Source: Parachlamydiales bacterium (lineage in GTDB: Bacteria; Chlamydiota; Chlamydiia; Chlamydiales; Parachlamydiaceae). From it: a stretch of 36,583 nucleotides of DNA. The position numbers were made by a program, and so were the translations under genes. The notes beneath the pieces are model-generated. The model worked only from the letters and a program-made list of their open reading frames with translations. It searched no databases and was not told the DNA's origin. Location: positions 1-36,583 of the forward strand of contig JAGVJP010000064.1 in NCBI GenBank assembly GCA_020051075.1, given 5' to 3'. How positions within the stretch are numbered: the stretch's first letter is position 1; every line of letters begins with the position of its first letter. Of the stretch, positions 1 through 7,714 are shown in pieces.

Positions 1-55
1 CCCAGGGCAAGGCCCTGGGTAGGTTTAACGGTAATATCGCAGTCTGAAAGACTGC
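1..55. terminator. Two adjacent perfect stem-loops
   Basis: Two hairpins lie just beyond the 3' end of the minus-strand gene at 68. One has 8-bp arms (CCCAGGGC, 1-8, with GCCCTGGG, 12-19; 3-nt loop). The other has 7-bp arms (GCAGTCT, 39-45, with AGACTGC, 49-55; 3-nt loop). There is no T-tract on the minus-strand side; on the plus strand a short T run follows at about 63-67. They may terminate transcripts on either strand, or belong to a structured RNA cut by the window edge. Confidence 0.4.
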
Positions 56-67
56 AAGAGTGTGTTT

Positions 68-1042
68 TTAAATCAGAAAAGACAAGAGGATGATTTCGAT
101 GAGGTAGAGGAGGCAGACGATGCCAATACCAAGGAGATTGCTAGAGGAGAATGGTTTATGAGGTTTCAACCACCACCCTAAGAAGTAGATGGCAATGGGG
201 ATGGTTGGCCAGGAGACCAGCGCCACGCTGATGGCATTGCCAATAAATGTCGCGATTGAGGTACTGAATTGTTTCGTCAAGGGATTGAGGTATTTGATCT
301 CCATCATCACGATAGGGAAGATGACGAGCAACACTAACATCGTCTGCTTCCATGCAGCGGGAGGTTGGGCGAGATCTGAACGTTCTGCAAACCAGCCGGA
401 AAATCCCGATACCACATGGTGGCTCTCTAACGAATGGATGAAAGACTTACCCTCTTTGAGGATGGCTTGTCGTTCTGCTGAATTGAGCCATTGGTCGAGA
501 TGTTCGGGAGTATCAAATTGCAGAAGGGTGATCCAGCTTCCCTCTTTCTCATCTTTAGGAGGCTGGACAAAGGTGCGTCGAAAGCCAGGGAATTTGGATT
601 CAGCTTGATGCATTTTTCCGATCCACTCTCGATAAGCAGCAACCTGGTTCGGGAGGACGTGAGTGACGAAGACCTCTGTCACTCCACCTAATCCTTTTTC
701 CAGTGGCTGATAATCGTCCTTGATGGCGTTGGGGTCGCCTTTGTCGAGATAGAGGGTGGCCTCTTCAAACAGTGCATGCCGCTCTTGAGATTGGTGCCAT
801 TTCTTGAGGGAGTCTTGGCTTCCAAAACGTTGGATAATGGTCCATTCTGTTCCTAAAGAGTCTGGCGACGATAAGATTTCGAGGCTGACAAAGTCATCGA
901 AAGAGGCAATGCATCCGTTTAATTTGGCTTGCCAAGCGGCAAATGCATTTTCCGCGTCAGATCGAATGTGCAGATGAGTGAACAAGATATCATGTTCGGC
1001 ATGATGCGAAATTGGCTTTGTCTGCACGCTTGGTGTTGTCAT
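68..1042 (-). CDS. Membrane-anchored protein with two ABM-like domains
   Basis: This 324-residue protein has two repeats resembling the antibiotic biosynthesis monooxygenase (ABM, dimeric alpha-beta barrel) fold, at about residues 15-100 and 118-205. The second includes FPGFRRTFVQPP and WITLLQFDTPEHLDQWL, typical of ABM strands. About three hydrophobic segments follow (about 233-250, 262-290 and 303-323), so the ABM pair is likely cytoplasmic and tethered to the inner membrane. The start has a good ribosome site (GGGAG about 9 nt upstream). It lies 16 nt downstream of the guanine deaminase gene and is probably cotranscribed with it. The ABM fold covers heme-degrading, quinone-oxidising and non-catalytic proteins, so the substrate cannot be read from sequence. 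The fold is a pattern judgement; the function is unknown. Confidence 0.75.
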   Translation of the reverse strand: MTTPSVQTKPISHHAEHDILFTHLHIRSDAENAFAAWQAKLNGCIASFDDFVSLEILSSPDSLGTEWTIIQRFGSQDSLKKWHQSQERHALFEEATLYLDKGDPNAIKDDYQPLEKGLGGVTEVFVTHVLPNQVAAYREWIGKMHQAESKFPGFRRTFVQPPKDEKEGSWITLLQFDTPEHLDQWLNSAERQAILKEGKSFIHSLESHHVVSGFSGWFAERSDLAQPPAAWKQTMLVLLVIFPIVMMEIKYLNPLTKQFSTSIATFIGNAISVALVSWPTIPIAIYFLGWWLKPHKPFSSSNLLGIGIVCLLYLIEIILLSFLI

Positions 1043-1058
1043 TAGAGTCGATCTCCCA

Positions 1059-1550
1059 TTAGTAGTGCACGGGGTTTTCTAAAGCTGCAAATTCTTTCCA
1101 GACTTTAACAACTTCGTCTCTTAAACATTGCTCGCAAGGGATCTCTCGATCTTTTGCTTTCTTGTTAATCTGTTCGAAGTAGTATTTATCATCAAAATCG
1201 CCATACTCCTTTGCATCTTCAACGCTTGCTCCGTAGACAATTCTGTCTAGATGAGCCCAGTAAGCTGCGCATAGGCACATGGGGCATGGCTCTCCTGTGG
1301 TGTATAATGTGCAGCCGTCAAGATGTGGAGAGCCTATTTTTTTGCCAGCTTCTCGGATGGCTTGCATTTCCCCATGCCAGGTGGGATCGTTATGTTTAAC
1401 GACTTGATTGTATCCTTCGCCAATGACGTTTCCTTTCTTGTCGACGACAATCGCACCGAAGACACCGCCGCTTTGTTCATCAATGCCAGCACGTCTTCCC
1501 AACTCAATGGCTTTTCTCATAAATTTTTGATCGTCTTCAGACTTGCTCAT
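1059..1550 (-). CDS. guaD: Guanine deaminase / nucleoside deaminase (CDA fold)
   Basis: A 163-residue zinc-dependent cytidine-deaminase-fold enzyme. The zinc signature is visible as H59-G60-E61 (catalytic Glu) and P88-C89-P90-M91-C92. The segment YWAHLDRIVYG and a downstream FDDKYYFEQI stretch resemble Bacillus GuaD, which deaminates guanine to xanthine for purine salvage. The common HAE reads HGE here; the adjacent Ala to Gly change does not remove a zinc ligand or the proton-shuttling Glu. Length matches GuaD (about 155-160 aa). The start is supported by AGGAAG a few nucleotides upstream. It is first of a likely two-gene minus-strand unit with the ABM-domain gene. Another nucleobase or nucleoside deaminase of the same family is possible. 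Confidence 0.8.
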   Translation of the reverse strand: MSKSEDDQKFMRKAIELGRRAGIDEQSGGVFGAIVVDKKGNVIGEGYNQVVKHNDPTWHGEMQAIREAGKKIGSPHLDGCTLYTTGEPCPMCLCAAYWAHLDRIVYGASVEDAKEYGDFDDKYYFEQINKKAKDREIPCEQCLRDEVVKVWKEFAALENPVHY

Positions 1551-1680
1551 TTGGCTTCCTATTTAGGTTTATCCGCTAATCTATATTTGATCAGAATCTT
1601 CACAATTAGTCAAATCGTAATGGCGTTGTCGCATAATTAACCACTGAGCCACTGAGATCAGTGAGAAATGATGTACAAGA

Positions 1681-1890
1681 ATAGGCAAAAAAGGACAAAA
1701 CAGGATAGGCAGGATCGCTTCGCGGCAGGATAGGCAGGATATTAAATAAAATGCCCTTTATCTTTCCTATCCTTCCCATCTTGTCAATTGCACAGGATGG
1801 GAAGGATAGGAAAGATGGGATGAAAGAGATTGTTTTGCTATCATCCTGCTTATCCTGCCGCGAAGCGATCCTGCCTATCCTGTTCGTGTT
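1681..1890. repeat. Nested palindromic dispersed repeat, copy 1
   Basis: This fills most of the 368-nt gap between corA and the deaminase gene. The outer arms are 41 nt (1700-1740 against 1843-1883) with a single mismatch and carry the motif GGATCGCTTCGCGGCAGGAT. Inside is a perfect 20-bp inverted repeat (1761-1780 against 1796-1815) with a 15-nt loop. The same outer-arm sequence recurs at about 4578-4621. No credible gene was seen in 1551-1918. Confidence 0.9.
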
Positions 1891-1918
1891 AAAAAAGGGA
1901 GAGACGTGGGTAGTTTTC

Positions 1919-2980
1919 TTAAATCCAGCGCTTTCGTCTGAAGAAGAAGAGCATTGCAATGGCGATGCTGAGCATCATGATGAGGACGATAGGATATCCC
2001 CAATGAAAGCGGAGTTCTGGCATATAATCGAAATTCATTCCATAGATGCTGCAGATGAATGTGAGGGGAACAAAAATTGTTGACACGATAGTTAACACCT
2101 TCATAATGTCATTCGTGCGGATGTTGATATTAGAAAGATAGATATCGAGCATTCCAGAGACGACATCGCGAAAGCCTTCAATGATATCGATGGTTTGAAC
2201 TGTGTGGTCATAGATATCACGGATGTAGATCAGTGTTGTAGGGGAGATGATCGATCCCTCTAAATGCATGAATCGGTTGATCACATCTCTCATCGGCCAG
2301 ATCGCTTTGCGAAGCATCACCATCACCCGTTTTGTGTGTTGGATTTTATGAAGGGTCGTCGGCTTGGGGAAATGGGAGAGTTCTTCTTCTAAGCTGTCTA
2401 AAGTGGCGTCAACCTTTTCTAATAAGACCAAATAATAATCCACAATAGTGTCTAGTAGGGCATAAGCCAGATAATCAGCCCCCTCTTTTCTGATGCGGCT
2501 TCCCCCTTGACGCAGCCTGTCTTTAATCGGCTTGAAGATATCTTCCCTGCATTCAAAAAAGCTGATTAAATAGTTTGGTCCAAACACAATGCTGGCTTGC
2601 TGGTCCTGCAGTTCATTCGTTTTTTCATTATATTGGAGAAATCGGACGATGATGAAGACCTGGTCTTGAAAGAGATCGAGTTTTGAACGTTGTCCAGTTG
2701 TTAGGATGTCTTCTAAAATCAGGGGATGAAAATTGAAGTGCTTGCCAATCGCTGCGACAGTAGAGGCATTTGGAACACCAGAGACTTCAACCCATGTCAT
2801 TGTTGGTGTGTCGAGGTGTTCAAGACATGTTTCAATGGAGATATCATGCTTTTCGATGAATTGATCTTCTGAATACTCAATGACAGAGAGGTGAATATCT
2901 TCATGTTTGTTGTTGAAGTTTTCGAGAGACCCTGGAGGGAGGCCAACAGGACGAAGTTTTTTCTTAAATAAAAAAGACAT
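1919..2980 (-). CDS. corA: CorA-type magnesium/cobalt transporter
   Basis: A 353-residue CorA-family channel for Mg2+ (also Co2+/Ni2+) in the inner membrane. The family signature Y-G-M-N is at residues 313-316, followed by FDYMPEL, the conserved outer loop. Two C-terminal transmembrane helices flank it, and the basic RRKRWI tail is typical. The long N-terminal part is the cytoplasmic funnel domain with coiled-coil-like helices. The length is normal for the family. The start codon lies 6 nt downstream of the dnaA stop, with an AGG-type ribosome site between, so dnaA and corA are likely cotranscribed. Nothing appears truncated. Confidence 0.95.
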   Translation of the reverse strand: MSFLFKKKLRPVGLPPGSLENFNNKHEDIHLSVIEYSEDQFIEKHDISIETCLEHLDTPTMTWVEVSGVPNASTVAAIGKHFNFHPLILEDILTTGQRSKLDLFQDQVFIIVRFLQYNEKTNELQDQQASIVFGPNYLISFFECREDIFKPIKDRLRQGGSRIRKEGADYLAYALLDTIVDYYLVLLEKVDATLDSLEEELSHFPKPTTLHKIQHTKRVMVMLRKAIWPMRDVINRFMHLEGSIISPTTLIYIRDIYDHTVQTIDIIEGFRDVVSGMLDIYLSNINIRTNDIMKVLTIVSTIFVPLTFICSIYGMNFDYMPELRFHWGYPIVLIMMLSIAIAMLFFFRRKRWI

Positions 2981-2986
2981 CCCTGC

Positions 2987-4336
2987 CTATGATTCGATAT
3001 TGCGGCGGATTAAACCGATTTGTTGTCGCAGCTGTTCATCTGTCTCAACTTTTTTCTCAATATTCTTACACGCATGGAGGATGGTAGAGTGTGTTTTACC
3101 GAATGCAAACCCAAGCATATTCAAGGATTCGTTGACCATTTCCTTAGCGAGGTACATGGCGACTTGCCGAGGAAGGGCGATCTCTTTCGTTCTCGTATTG
3201 CCTTTCAGGTCGACGACTCTGACTTGAAAAACAGAAGCAACACTTTTTAGGATTTGTTCCACTGAGATCTTTTCTGACGGGGCATGGTGGAGCATTTCTC
3301 TAAGGGTTCTGGTGACCAAATCTTCGGTGATATTCAGATTCATCAAACGGCAGTGCGCGCTCAATCTGTTGATCGCCCCTTCGAGTTGACGGACATTATG
3401 GTAGATGTGCTCTGCAATGAAGAAAGCGACCTTCTGGGAAATATTCAACCCTTTCTGCGCTGCTTTGTATAAAATGATTGCGACACGGGTCTCAAGTTCT
3501 GGAATCCCCATATGGGCGACGAGGCCTCCCTCCATTTTTCCAATTGTACGCTCAGATAACTTTAACAAGGAAGGGGGTTTATCACTTGTGATGACAATTT
3601 GAGCTCCTTTGTTCTTTAGCGCTTCAAAGGTGTGTGCAAGTTCTTCTTCAAAATTCAGCCGGTTCTGTAGAAATTGGATATCGTCAACAAGGAGGACATC
3701 GACCTCTGAGCGATAAAATCGCTTCATCCGATCCACTGATTTATTTCTGAGGTTGTCGACTAAATCATTGATAAAAGCTTCTGTTGTGATGCATTGGATG
3801 CGGAGCTTCTTGTGATTTTCTTGAATATAGTGGCCGATGCTGTGCAGAAGGTGTGTTTTCCCTAATCCTACTCCACCATGAATAAAGAGCGGATTAAAGG
3901 ATTGTCCTGGTTTAAGGGCAACACCCATCGCAGCAGATTTAACAAATTGATTTGTCGTCCCTTCAATAAACGTTTCAAATCGATAGGCATTGTTGAGTTT
4001 GACTTCAGGATGATTGGAGGACGCCAATTTTGGCTCTTCCACATGCACTGATGGACCAGTGGGATGGAATGCCATCTTTCGAGAGGGAGCGATGATAAAA
4101 CGTATTGCCGGATCTCCTACCACATCAACGGGGAGAAAAGAGCGCAATTCTTGCTTATAATTTGAGAGCAAGTATTCTTGGACAAAAATGTTAGGAACTT
4201 CAAGAGTCACTTCGTCTGAGTTGGATTCTAAGACGCGGATAGGAGCCAGCCAATTGCTAAAAGCAGTAGCTGAGCATTTAGTTTTTACAAATTCTAGAAA
4301 TTGAGTCCAAGCCTCTTGGGCATCGCAAGCTATCAT
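2987..4336 (-). CDS. dnaA: Chromosomal replication initiator DnaA (second chlamydial type)
   Basis: A 449-residue DnaA, an AAA+ ATPase that binds DnaA boxes and opens the origin. Domain I is at about 1-80. The Walker A motif GGVGLGKT is at about 154-161 and Walker B (LLVDD) ends at D218-D219. The C-terminal helix-turn-helix begins at about residue 385. The recognition motif, usually GGRDH[ST]T in bacteria, reads G413-K-T-H-S here, one residue shorter and lacking the usual Arg-Asp. Chlamydiae carry two dnaA genes. From recalled gene order, this one sits where C. trachomatis CT275 (dnaA2) does, close to the TPR gene and rsmH. Start supported by AAGGA 8 nt upstream. A near DnaA box (GTTTCCACA, one mismatch) lies at 4366-4374 in its leader; autoregulation is possible but unproven. 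Confidence 0.95.
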   Translation of the reverse strand: MIACDAQEAWTQFLEFVKTKCSATAFSNWLAPIRVLESNSDEVTLEVPNIFVQEYLLSNYKQELRSFLPVDVVGDPAIRFIIAPSRKMAFHPTGPSVHVEEPKLASSNHPEVKLNNAYRFETFIEGTTNQFVKSAAMGVALKPGQSFNPLFIHGGVGLGKTHLLHSIGHYIQENHKKLRIQCITTEAFINDLVDNLRNKSVDRMKRFYRSEVDVLLVDDIQFLQNRLNFEEELAHTFEALKNKGAQIVITSDKPPSLLKLSERTIGKMEGGLVAHMGIPELETRVAIILYKAAQKGLNISQKVAFFIAEHIYHNVRQLEGAINRLSAHCRLMNLNITEDLVTRTLREMLHHAPSEKISVEQILKSVASVFQVRVVDLKGNTRTKEIALPRQVAMYLAKEMVNESLNMLGFAFGKTHSTILHACKNIEKKVETDEQLRQQIGLIRRNIES

Positions 4337-4577
4337 ATTGACTATCCTTGAAAGTTATGAACAACGTTTCCACAGAGCGTTCTGGAGCTGATTCACCAAA
4401 AGAATTTAACATGGACCATCTTAGCTGGCAAGCATTTTTATCGTTTTGTTTCCTTAATCTCGCGATAACTCACTGATTATCAGAACCAGAGGCTACAAAG
4501 AAAATTTGGTGCAACCTCACAGCATAGAAAAACAGGATAGGAAAGATAGAACAAGAAAACAAGATAGGCAAAAAGGA

Positions 4578-4772
4578 CAAAACAGGATAAGCAGGATCGC
4601 TTCGCGGCAGGATAGGCAGGATAAAAAAACAGGATTAGAAGGATAGGCATGATATTTGAAGTATGAATTAAGATTCATGAGGCTCTCTTTTATAATGAAA
4701 AATAGAAGAGGCTTTTTTCTTCTATTTCCTTCTTTATCTTTCCTATCCTTCTAATCCTGTTTTTTTATCCTG
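4578..4772. repeat. Palindromic dispersed repeat, copy 2
   Basis: The 548-nt gap 4337-4884 is mostly repeat. Positions 4581-4621 repeat the outer arm of the copy at 1700-1740 (ATCGCTTCGCGGCAGGAT core). A perfect 31-bp inverted repeat then spans 4617-4647 against 4742-4772 with a 94-nt loop. The loop holds a smaller hairpin (AAATAGAAG against CTTCTATTT, about 4700-4727). No gene is credible here. Confidence 0.85.
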
Positions 4773-4811
4773 TCTATCCTTTGGTTTGGTGATTTTTTGC
4801 GATTTGTAAAT

Positions 4812-4827
4812 AATTTTCTAGAAAATT
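4812..4827. promoter_or_regulatory. 16-bp perfect palindrome upstream of the aminotransferase gene
   Basis: AATTTTCTAGAAAATT lies 57 nt before the ATG of the aminotransferase gene, with AT-rich -10-like sequence (TAGAAT/TATACT, about 4840-4850) between them. It could be a dimeric repressor site. No regulator is implicated and it may be chance in AT-rich DNA. Confidence 0.25.
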
Positions 4828-4884
4828 GATCGGAAAACGTAGAATATACTGAGATCTGTTTATTCCGAGTTTTTTAGGAGGCTT

Positions 4885-6063
4885 ATGTCTTTGCCGTTCT
4901 TACCTTTTGCGAGGCAGTCCATTATTGAAGAAGACCTCGACGCTGTTCAAGAGGCCTTGAAAGGAGATCATATCAGCGGGGGAGGGCCATTGGTTGAGCA
5001 ATTTGAACAACAAATTGCCTCTTACTGCGATGTTCCGTTTACTGTATTGTTCCAAACTGGGACAGCAGCTTTGATGGCTGCCTATTTTGCAGCAGAGCTA
5101 TCCCTCTATGATCGGGTGATATCTTCTCCGCTAGCCGATATTTCTACTGTTGCATCCCCCTGTCAGCAGAGAATCCGTCTGAAGTTCGTCGATATCGAAC
5201 GTTCCACAGGGCACATTAACCAGGAGAAATTAAAAGTAGAGCTTAACTATTCCTGTTCGCGCGGCCGTCCATTTATTGTTCCTTTTCATTTTGCAGGCCT
5301 TGCTGTGGATATGCAGAAATTGGATGGTTTGATCAAACATCCGGATGCTGTGGTGATTGAGGACGCCTCTCATGCTATAGGATCTTGTTATCCTACAGGA
5401 GAGCGCATTGGAAGTTGTGCCTATAGTCAAATGACGACGTTTAATTTTGACTCTTCAAGAACATTAACAACAGGTGAAGGGGGAGTAGTGACGACGCGAG
5501 ACCCAGCTCTTCATCATCGCTTGTTGCTCTTTAGAGACAATGGGATTGAACGGGGAGTCCCCTATCTGAAGAAAAAAACGTCTGAAGCTGAAGGCTATTA
5601 TGAGGTGCAGGCAATCACGGGCAATTTCCATATGACCGATTTTCAGGCGGCATTAGGCCTGAGTCAGTTGAGTCGTTTAGACCGCTTCATAGGGAAAAGG
5701 CGCCATTTAGTTCAGTGTTATCGCCAGTGTCTGAAAGAGATTCCCCATTTGAAGCTGATGACTGAAGAGCAGGATGGATATACCGCTTTCCATTTAATGG
5801 CCGTTCAAATTGATTTTAACGCCTGCGGGAAAACACGGCTTGAGGTCATGAGGAGGTTGAAAGAGCGGGGGATTGGCACAAAAGTGCATGATATCCCATT
5901 ATATCATCATCCAGTGTTTAAATATCTGACTGAAGAAGAAGAATTTAGCGAAACAGAGGCCTATTATCAACAGACGTTGAGCTTGCCCTTATATTATGAT
6001 TTAACAGATGAAGATGTTCAACGGGTTTGCCGCGAACTTAAAGAGGCCCTATTCATAAGCTAA
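4885..6063 (+). CDS. PseC-like DegT/DnrJ/EryC1 aminotransferase, catalytic Lys replaced by Arg
   Basis: A 392-residue fold-type I PLP protein of the DegT/DnrJ/EryC1 family, which normally transaminates nucleotide-activated keto-sugars. PseC-like segments are visible: LPFARQSIIEEDLDAV near the N-terminus, VPFHFAGLAVDM (about 132-143), VIEDASHAIGS (PLP-contacting Asp160) and a GNFHMTDFQAALGLSQL stretch. The family normally has Lys as the Schiff-base residue in a motif like SFHPVK-x-ITTGEGG. Here it is N-F-D-S-S-R192-T-L-T-T-G-E-G-G, with codon AGA at 5458-5460. Without the Lys a normal transamination is not expected; ColD-type dehydratases use His there. A strong AGGAGG sits just upstream of the ATG. 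No other sugar-biosynthesis genes are adjacent. It sits between dnaA and the TPR gene, where I recall no counterpart in C. trachomatis, so it may be acquired. Confidence 0.85.
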   Translation: MSLPFLPFARQSIIEEDLDAVQEALKGDHISGGGPLVEQFEQQIASYCDVPFTVLFQTGTAALMAAYFAAELSLYDRVISSPLADISTVASPCQQRIRLKFVDIERSTGHINQEKLKVELNYSCSRGRPFIVPFHFAGLAVDMQKLDGLIKHPDAVVIEDASHAIGSCYPTGERIGSCAYSQMTTFNFDSSRTLTTGEGGVVTTRDPALHHRLLLFRDNGIERGVPYLKKKTSEAEGYYEVQAITGNFHMTDFQAALGLSQLSRLDRFIGKRRHLVQCYRQCLKEIPHLKLMTEEQDGYTAFHLMAVQIDFNACGKTRLEVMRRLKERGIGTKVHDIPLYHHPVFKYLTEEEEFSETEAYYQQTLSLPLYYDLTDEDVQRVCRELKEALFIS

Positions 6064-6444
6064 AATGAGTGCTTTTGCGATGTTAGCGACAGCTTTATCA
6101 CTATTGTTTTTCAAGATATGCGCAATCTTTAACCCCTCATCTTTTTTCCCAACCATAAAAAATGCTTTGGAGACATTTAATAAAGTTGAAGGGTGTCCTG
6201 AGTCGATTTTAAGCGCCCGATTAAATTGGATCATCGCTTTATTCGGCTGATTCAGTTGGAGGTATATTGCCCCTAAAGTTTGGGCGTCATAAGCGCTTGC
6301 AGGATCGAGGACGGTGAGCGCTTCGAAAAATGGGAGGGCAATATCATATTTTCCCTGCTTAATATAAGAATAGCCGGTGTAGCGCAAATCCTCGATGTGC
6401 TCTTCTGTCCATTTCAATTTTTCAAGCCAATTGATTCTACCCAT
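6049..6444 (-). CDS. TPR protein, SycD/LcrH-like putative type III chaperone
   Basis: A 131-residue protein of about three tetratricopeptide repeats. The pattern GYSYIKQGKYDIALPFFEAL (about 24-43) followed by LGAIYLQLNQPNKAMIQFNRAL is close to the class II type III secretion chaperones SycD/LcrH/PcrH, which bind translocators. The position between dnaA2 and rsmH matches C. trachomatis CT274 as I recall it. It starts 11 nt downstream of the neighbouring 149-aa gene and is probably cotranscribed. Its 3' end overlaps the convergent aminotransferase gene by 15 nt. No type III structural genes occur in this window, so the chaperone role is inferred only from the fold. Confidence 0.8.
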   Translation of the reverse strand: MGRINWLEKLKWTEEHIEDLRYTGYSYIKQGKYDIALPFFEALTVLDPASAYDAQTLGAIYLQLNQPNKAMIQFNRALKIDSGHPSTLLNVSKAFFMVGKKDEGLKIAHILKNNSDKAVANIAKALILAYE

Positions 6445-6455
6445 TTTCTAACCAT

Positions 6456-6905
6456 CTAACCTTGTAAGAATTGTCCGACTCGTCCAACGATATAGCTTAT
6501 CCAGCCATTGATTTTCTTTATTTCAGCAAAGCAAGATTTAAGGACTTTTTTTTCTTTCTCATCTTCTTCAGTTTCACATTCGACTTCATCCATTTCTCTC
6601 TCATTTTCTTCCTCTTTGTCGAAGGAACCCAGACTAGGTGCGACACGGAAAAAACCAAAAGGAGAGCGTCGTTGAAACCGATATTTCGACGGAGGAGCGA
6701 ATTGTGCCCAAGGCATCTGAATGTTCCCGATTCCAGTGAGGAGCTCCATTTCAGAAAGTTTCGGATATAAATCTAAGACGCGCAGCTGCGCGGGAATACT
6801 AGAGGCTTGCTCAAGGTGATACTGTTGAGTAATTTGTTCGAGTGCCTGAGTTCTACGTGCATATTGCATGTAAATCCCAACATCCAACTTATCGATGGTT
6901 GTCAT
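6456..6905 (-). CDS. Conserved chlamydial protein (CT273-like position)
   Basis: A 149-residue soluble protein with no recognised domain. It opens with a short helix (DKLDVGIYMQYARRTQALEQI), has a central aromatic/Pro-rich part containing QMPWAQFAPPSKYRF and FFRVAPSLGSF, a very acidic stretch (about 95-118) and a hydrophobic end (WISYIVGRVGQFLQG). Position next to the TPR gene corresponds to C. trachomatis CT273. Pairing with a chaperone-like TPR protein suggests that the two act together, but this is inference. The start is preceded by AGGCG and a TATAAT-like box about 15 nt upstream. Its first 27 codons are duplicated as a stump at 7862-7960. Confidence 0.7.
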   Translation of the reverse strand: MTTIDKLDVGIYMQYARRTQALEQITQQYHLEQASSIPAQLRVLDLYPKLSEMELLTGIGNIQMPWAQFAPPSKYRFQRRSPFGFFRVAPSLGSFDKEEENEREMDEVECETEEDEKEKKVLKSCFAEIKKINGWISYIVGRVGQFLQG

Positions 6906-6921
6906 GAATCGCCTATATTAT

Positions 6922-6959
6922 ATGGTCATACCTATTTTAATTTTAACAGGTATGACCAT
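6922..6959. promoter_or_regulatory. 12-bp inverted repeat abutting a TATAAT box
   Basis: ATGGTCATACCT (6922-6933) and AGGTATGACCAT (6948-6959) form perfect arms with a 14-nt AT-rich loop. It lies between the stop of the small membrane-protein gene (7000) and the start of the 149-aa gene (6905). On the minus strand the second arm runs straight into TATAAT. It could be an operator for the 149-aa gene, or a hairpin terminator for the membrane-protein gene. The structure is conserved in the duplicated copy at 7977-8014, with 11-bp arms. Confidence 0.45.
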
Positions 6960-6999
6960 TTTTGGGAAACATTCCAATTTGACAGTGTTGCTGTTGAGT

Positions 7000-7599
7000 C
7001 TATCTTTGCTGGAGGGCGTGATCCATAAGTTCTATAAGTGAAATTTGTCTTGACACTCTTGCATTACTATGAGGTGTTGGACTTTCGACTTTGTTCTTAA
7101 TGTCTCCCTCCCCATTGATGAAGTAACCATAATGGTTACAGTTAATTAGCCACAACTGCTTTCCTCCAGGAACAATTAGTTGGATGTGATGCGCGTTTGT
7201 CTGTTGAGCGAAATCGATCACTGCCCCAGGAACAGTAATTTTTGAGGTCGGGTCTTCGTCTCTAAATGGGACATTTATATCAGGGTATCTTCCCTTTACA
7301 AGGGCTGGAGTGGGAAGGGCATCCATCCTTTCTCGGAATGAGGGGGGCTGCTGAGGCGTTCTGCTTTGAGGCACAATCGGCTCAAGCGTCATTTGACGGT
7401 TAGGCGAAGGCGAATCAGGCGTTCTTCTTTGAAACTTAGGTGCAAAGCCTAGAGAATACCCTGAACGTTTAAGGAGGTAAATGCCTAATGCTACAATGAC
7501 GGCAAATGCTATGACTACGATAGCTACGACAGGTTTATTAAAAATTCGGCTGCTTAAATAACCATCACGAATTGGCAATGGTAAACTGATAGAGTTCAT
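7000..7599 (-). CDS. Single-pass membrane protein, duplicated family, copy A
   Basis: A 199-residue protein of unknown function. A short N-terminal part (MNSISLPLPIRDGYL...) leads to one transmembrane helix (about 23-43) ending KRSGYSLGF. A Pro/Arg-rich low-complexity linker (about 55-100) and a C-terminal globular part follow (PGAVIDFAQQTNAHHIQL, then a section ending ISLIELMDHALQQR). An upstream in-frame ATG exists at 7629, but AAGGA 8 nt before 7599 fixes the start there. It is paralogous to the gene at 8061-8645: N- and C-terminal blocks are alike, while the linker differs by insertions and deletions. It interrupts the otherwise conserved run from the 149-aa gene to rsmH. Confidence 0.75.
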   Translation of the reverse strand: MNSISLPLPIRDGYLSSRIFNKPVVAIVVIAFAVIVALGIYLLKRSGYSLGFAPKFQRRTPDSPSPNRQMTLEPIVPQSRTPQQPPSFRERMDALPTPALVKGRYPDINVPFRDEDPTSKITVPGAVIDFAQQTNAHHIQLIVPGGKQLWLINCNHYGYFINGEGDIKNKVESPTPHSNARVSRQISLIELMDHALQQR

Positions 7600-7714
7600 A
7601 TTAATATCCTTTTTGTGTTTAATTTCCAATTATAATATCATAACATATTTTTAATATTTGTGCAAATAAAAAACGATTGTGAATAAAAAATTAAAAAAGG
7701 TGATTATTAAAGTT

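Noticed and set aside
1..60. End of a structured RNA gene such as RNase P RNA or tmRNA
   Set aside because: The hairpins do not match motifs I know from those RNAs; too little sequence is present to decide.
1606..2083. Open frames on both strands across the gap and the end of corA
   Set aside because: They run through palindromic repeats and the reverse frame of corA, and lack ribosome sites.
4337..4577. Replication origin next to dnaA
   Set aside because: Only one near-match DnaA box (4366-4374) was seen, with no box cluster or AT-rich unwinding array.
4826..4850. Standard sigma-70-type promoter (TTGATC...TATACT) before the aminotransferase gene
   Set aside because: The hexamers are only 13 nt apart, too close for a normal promoter.
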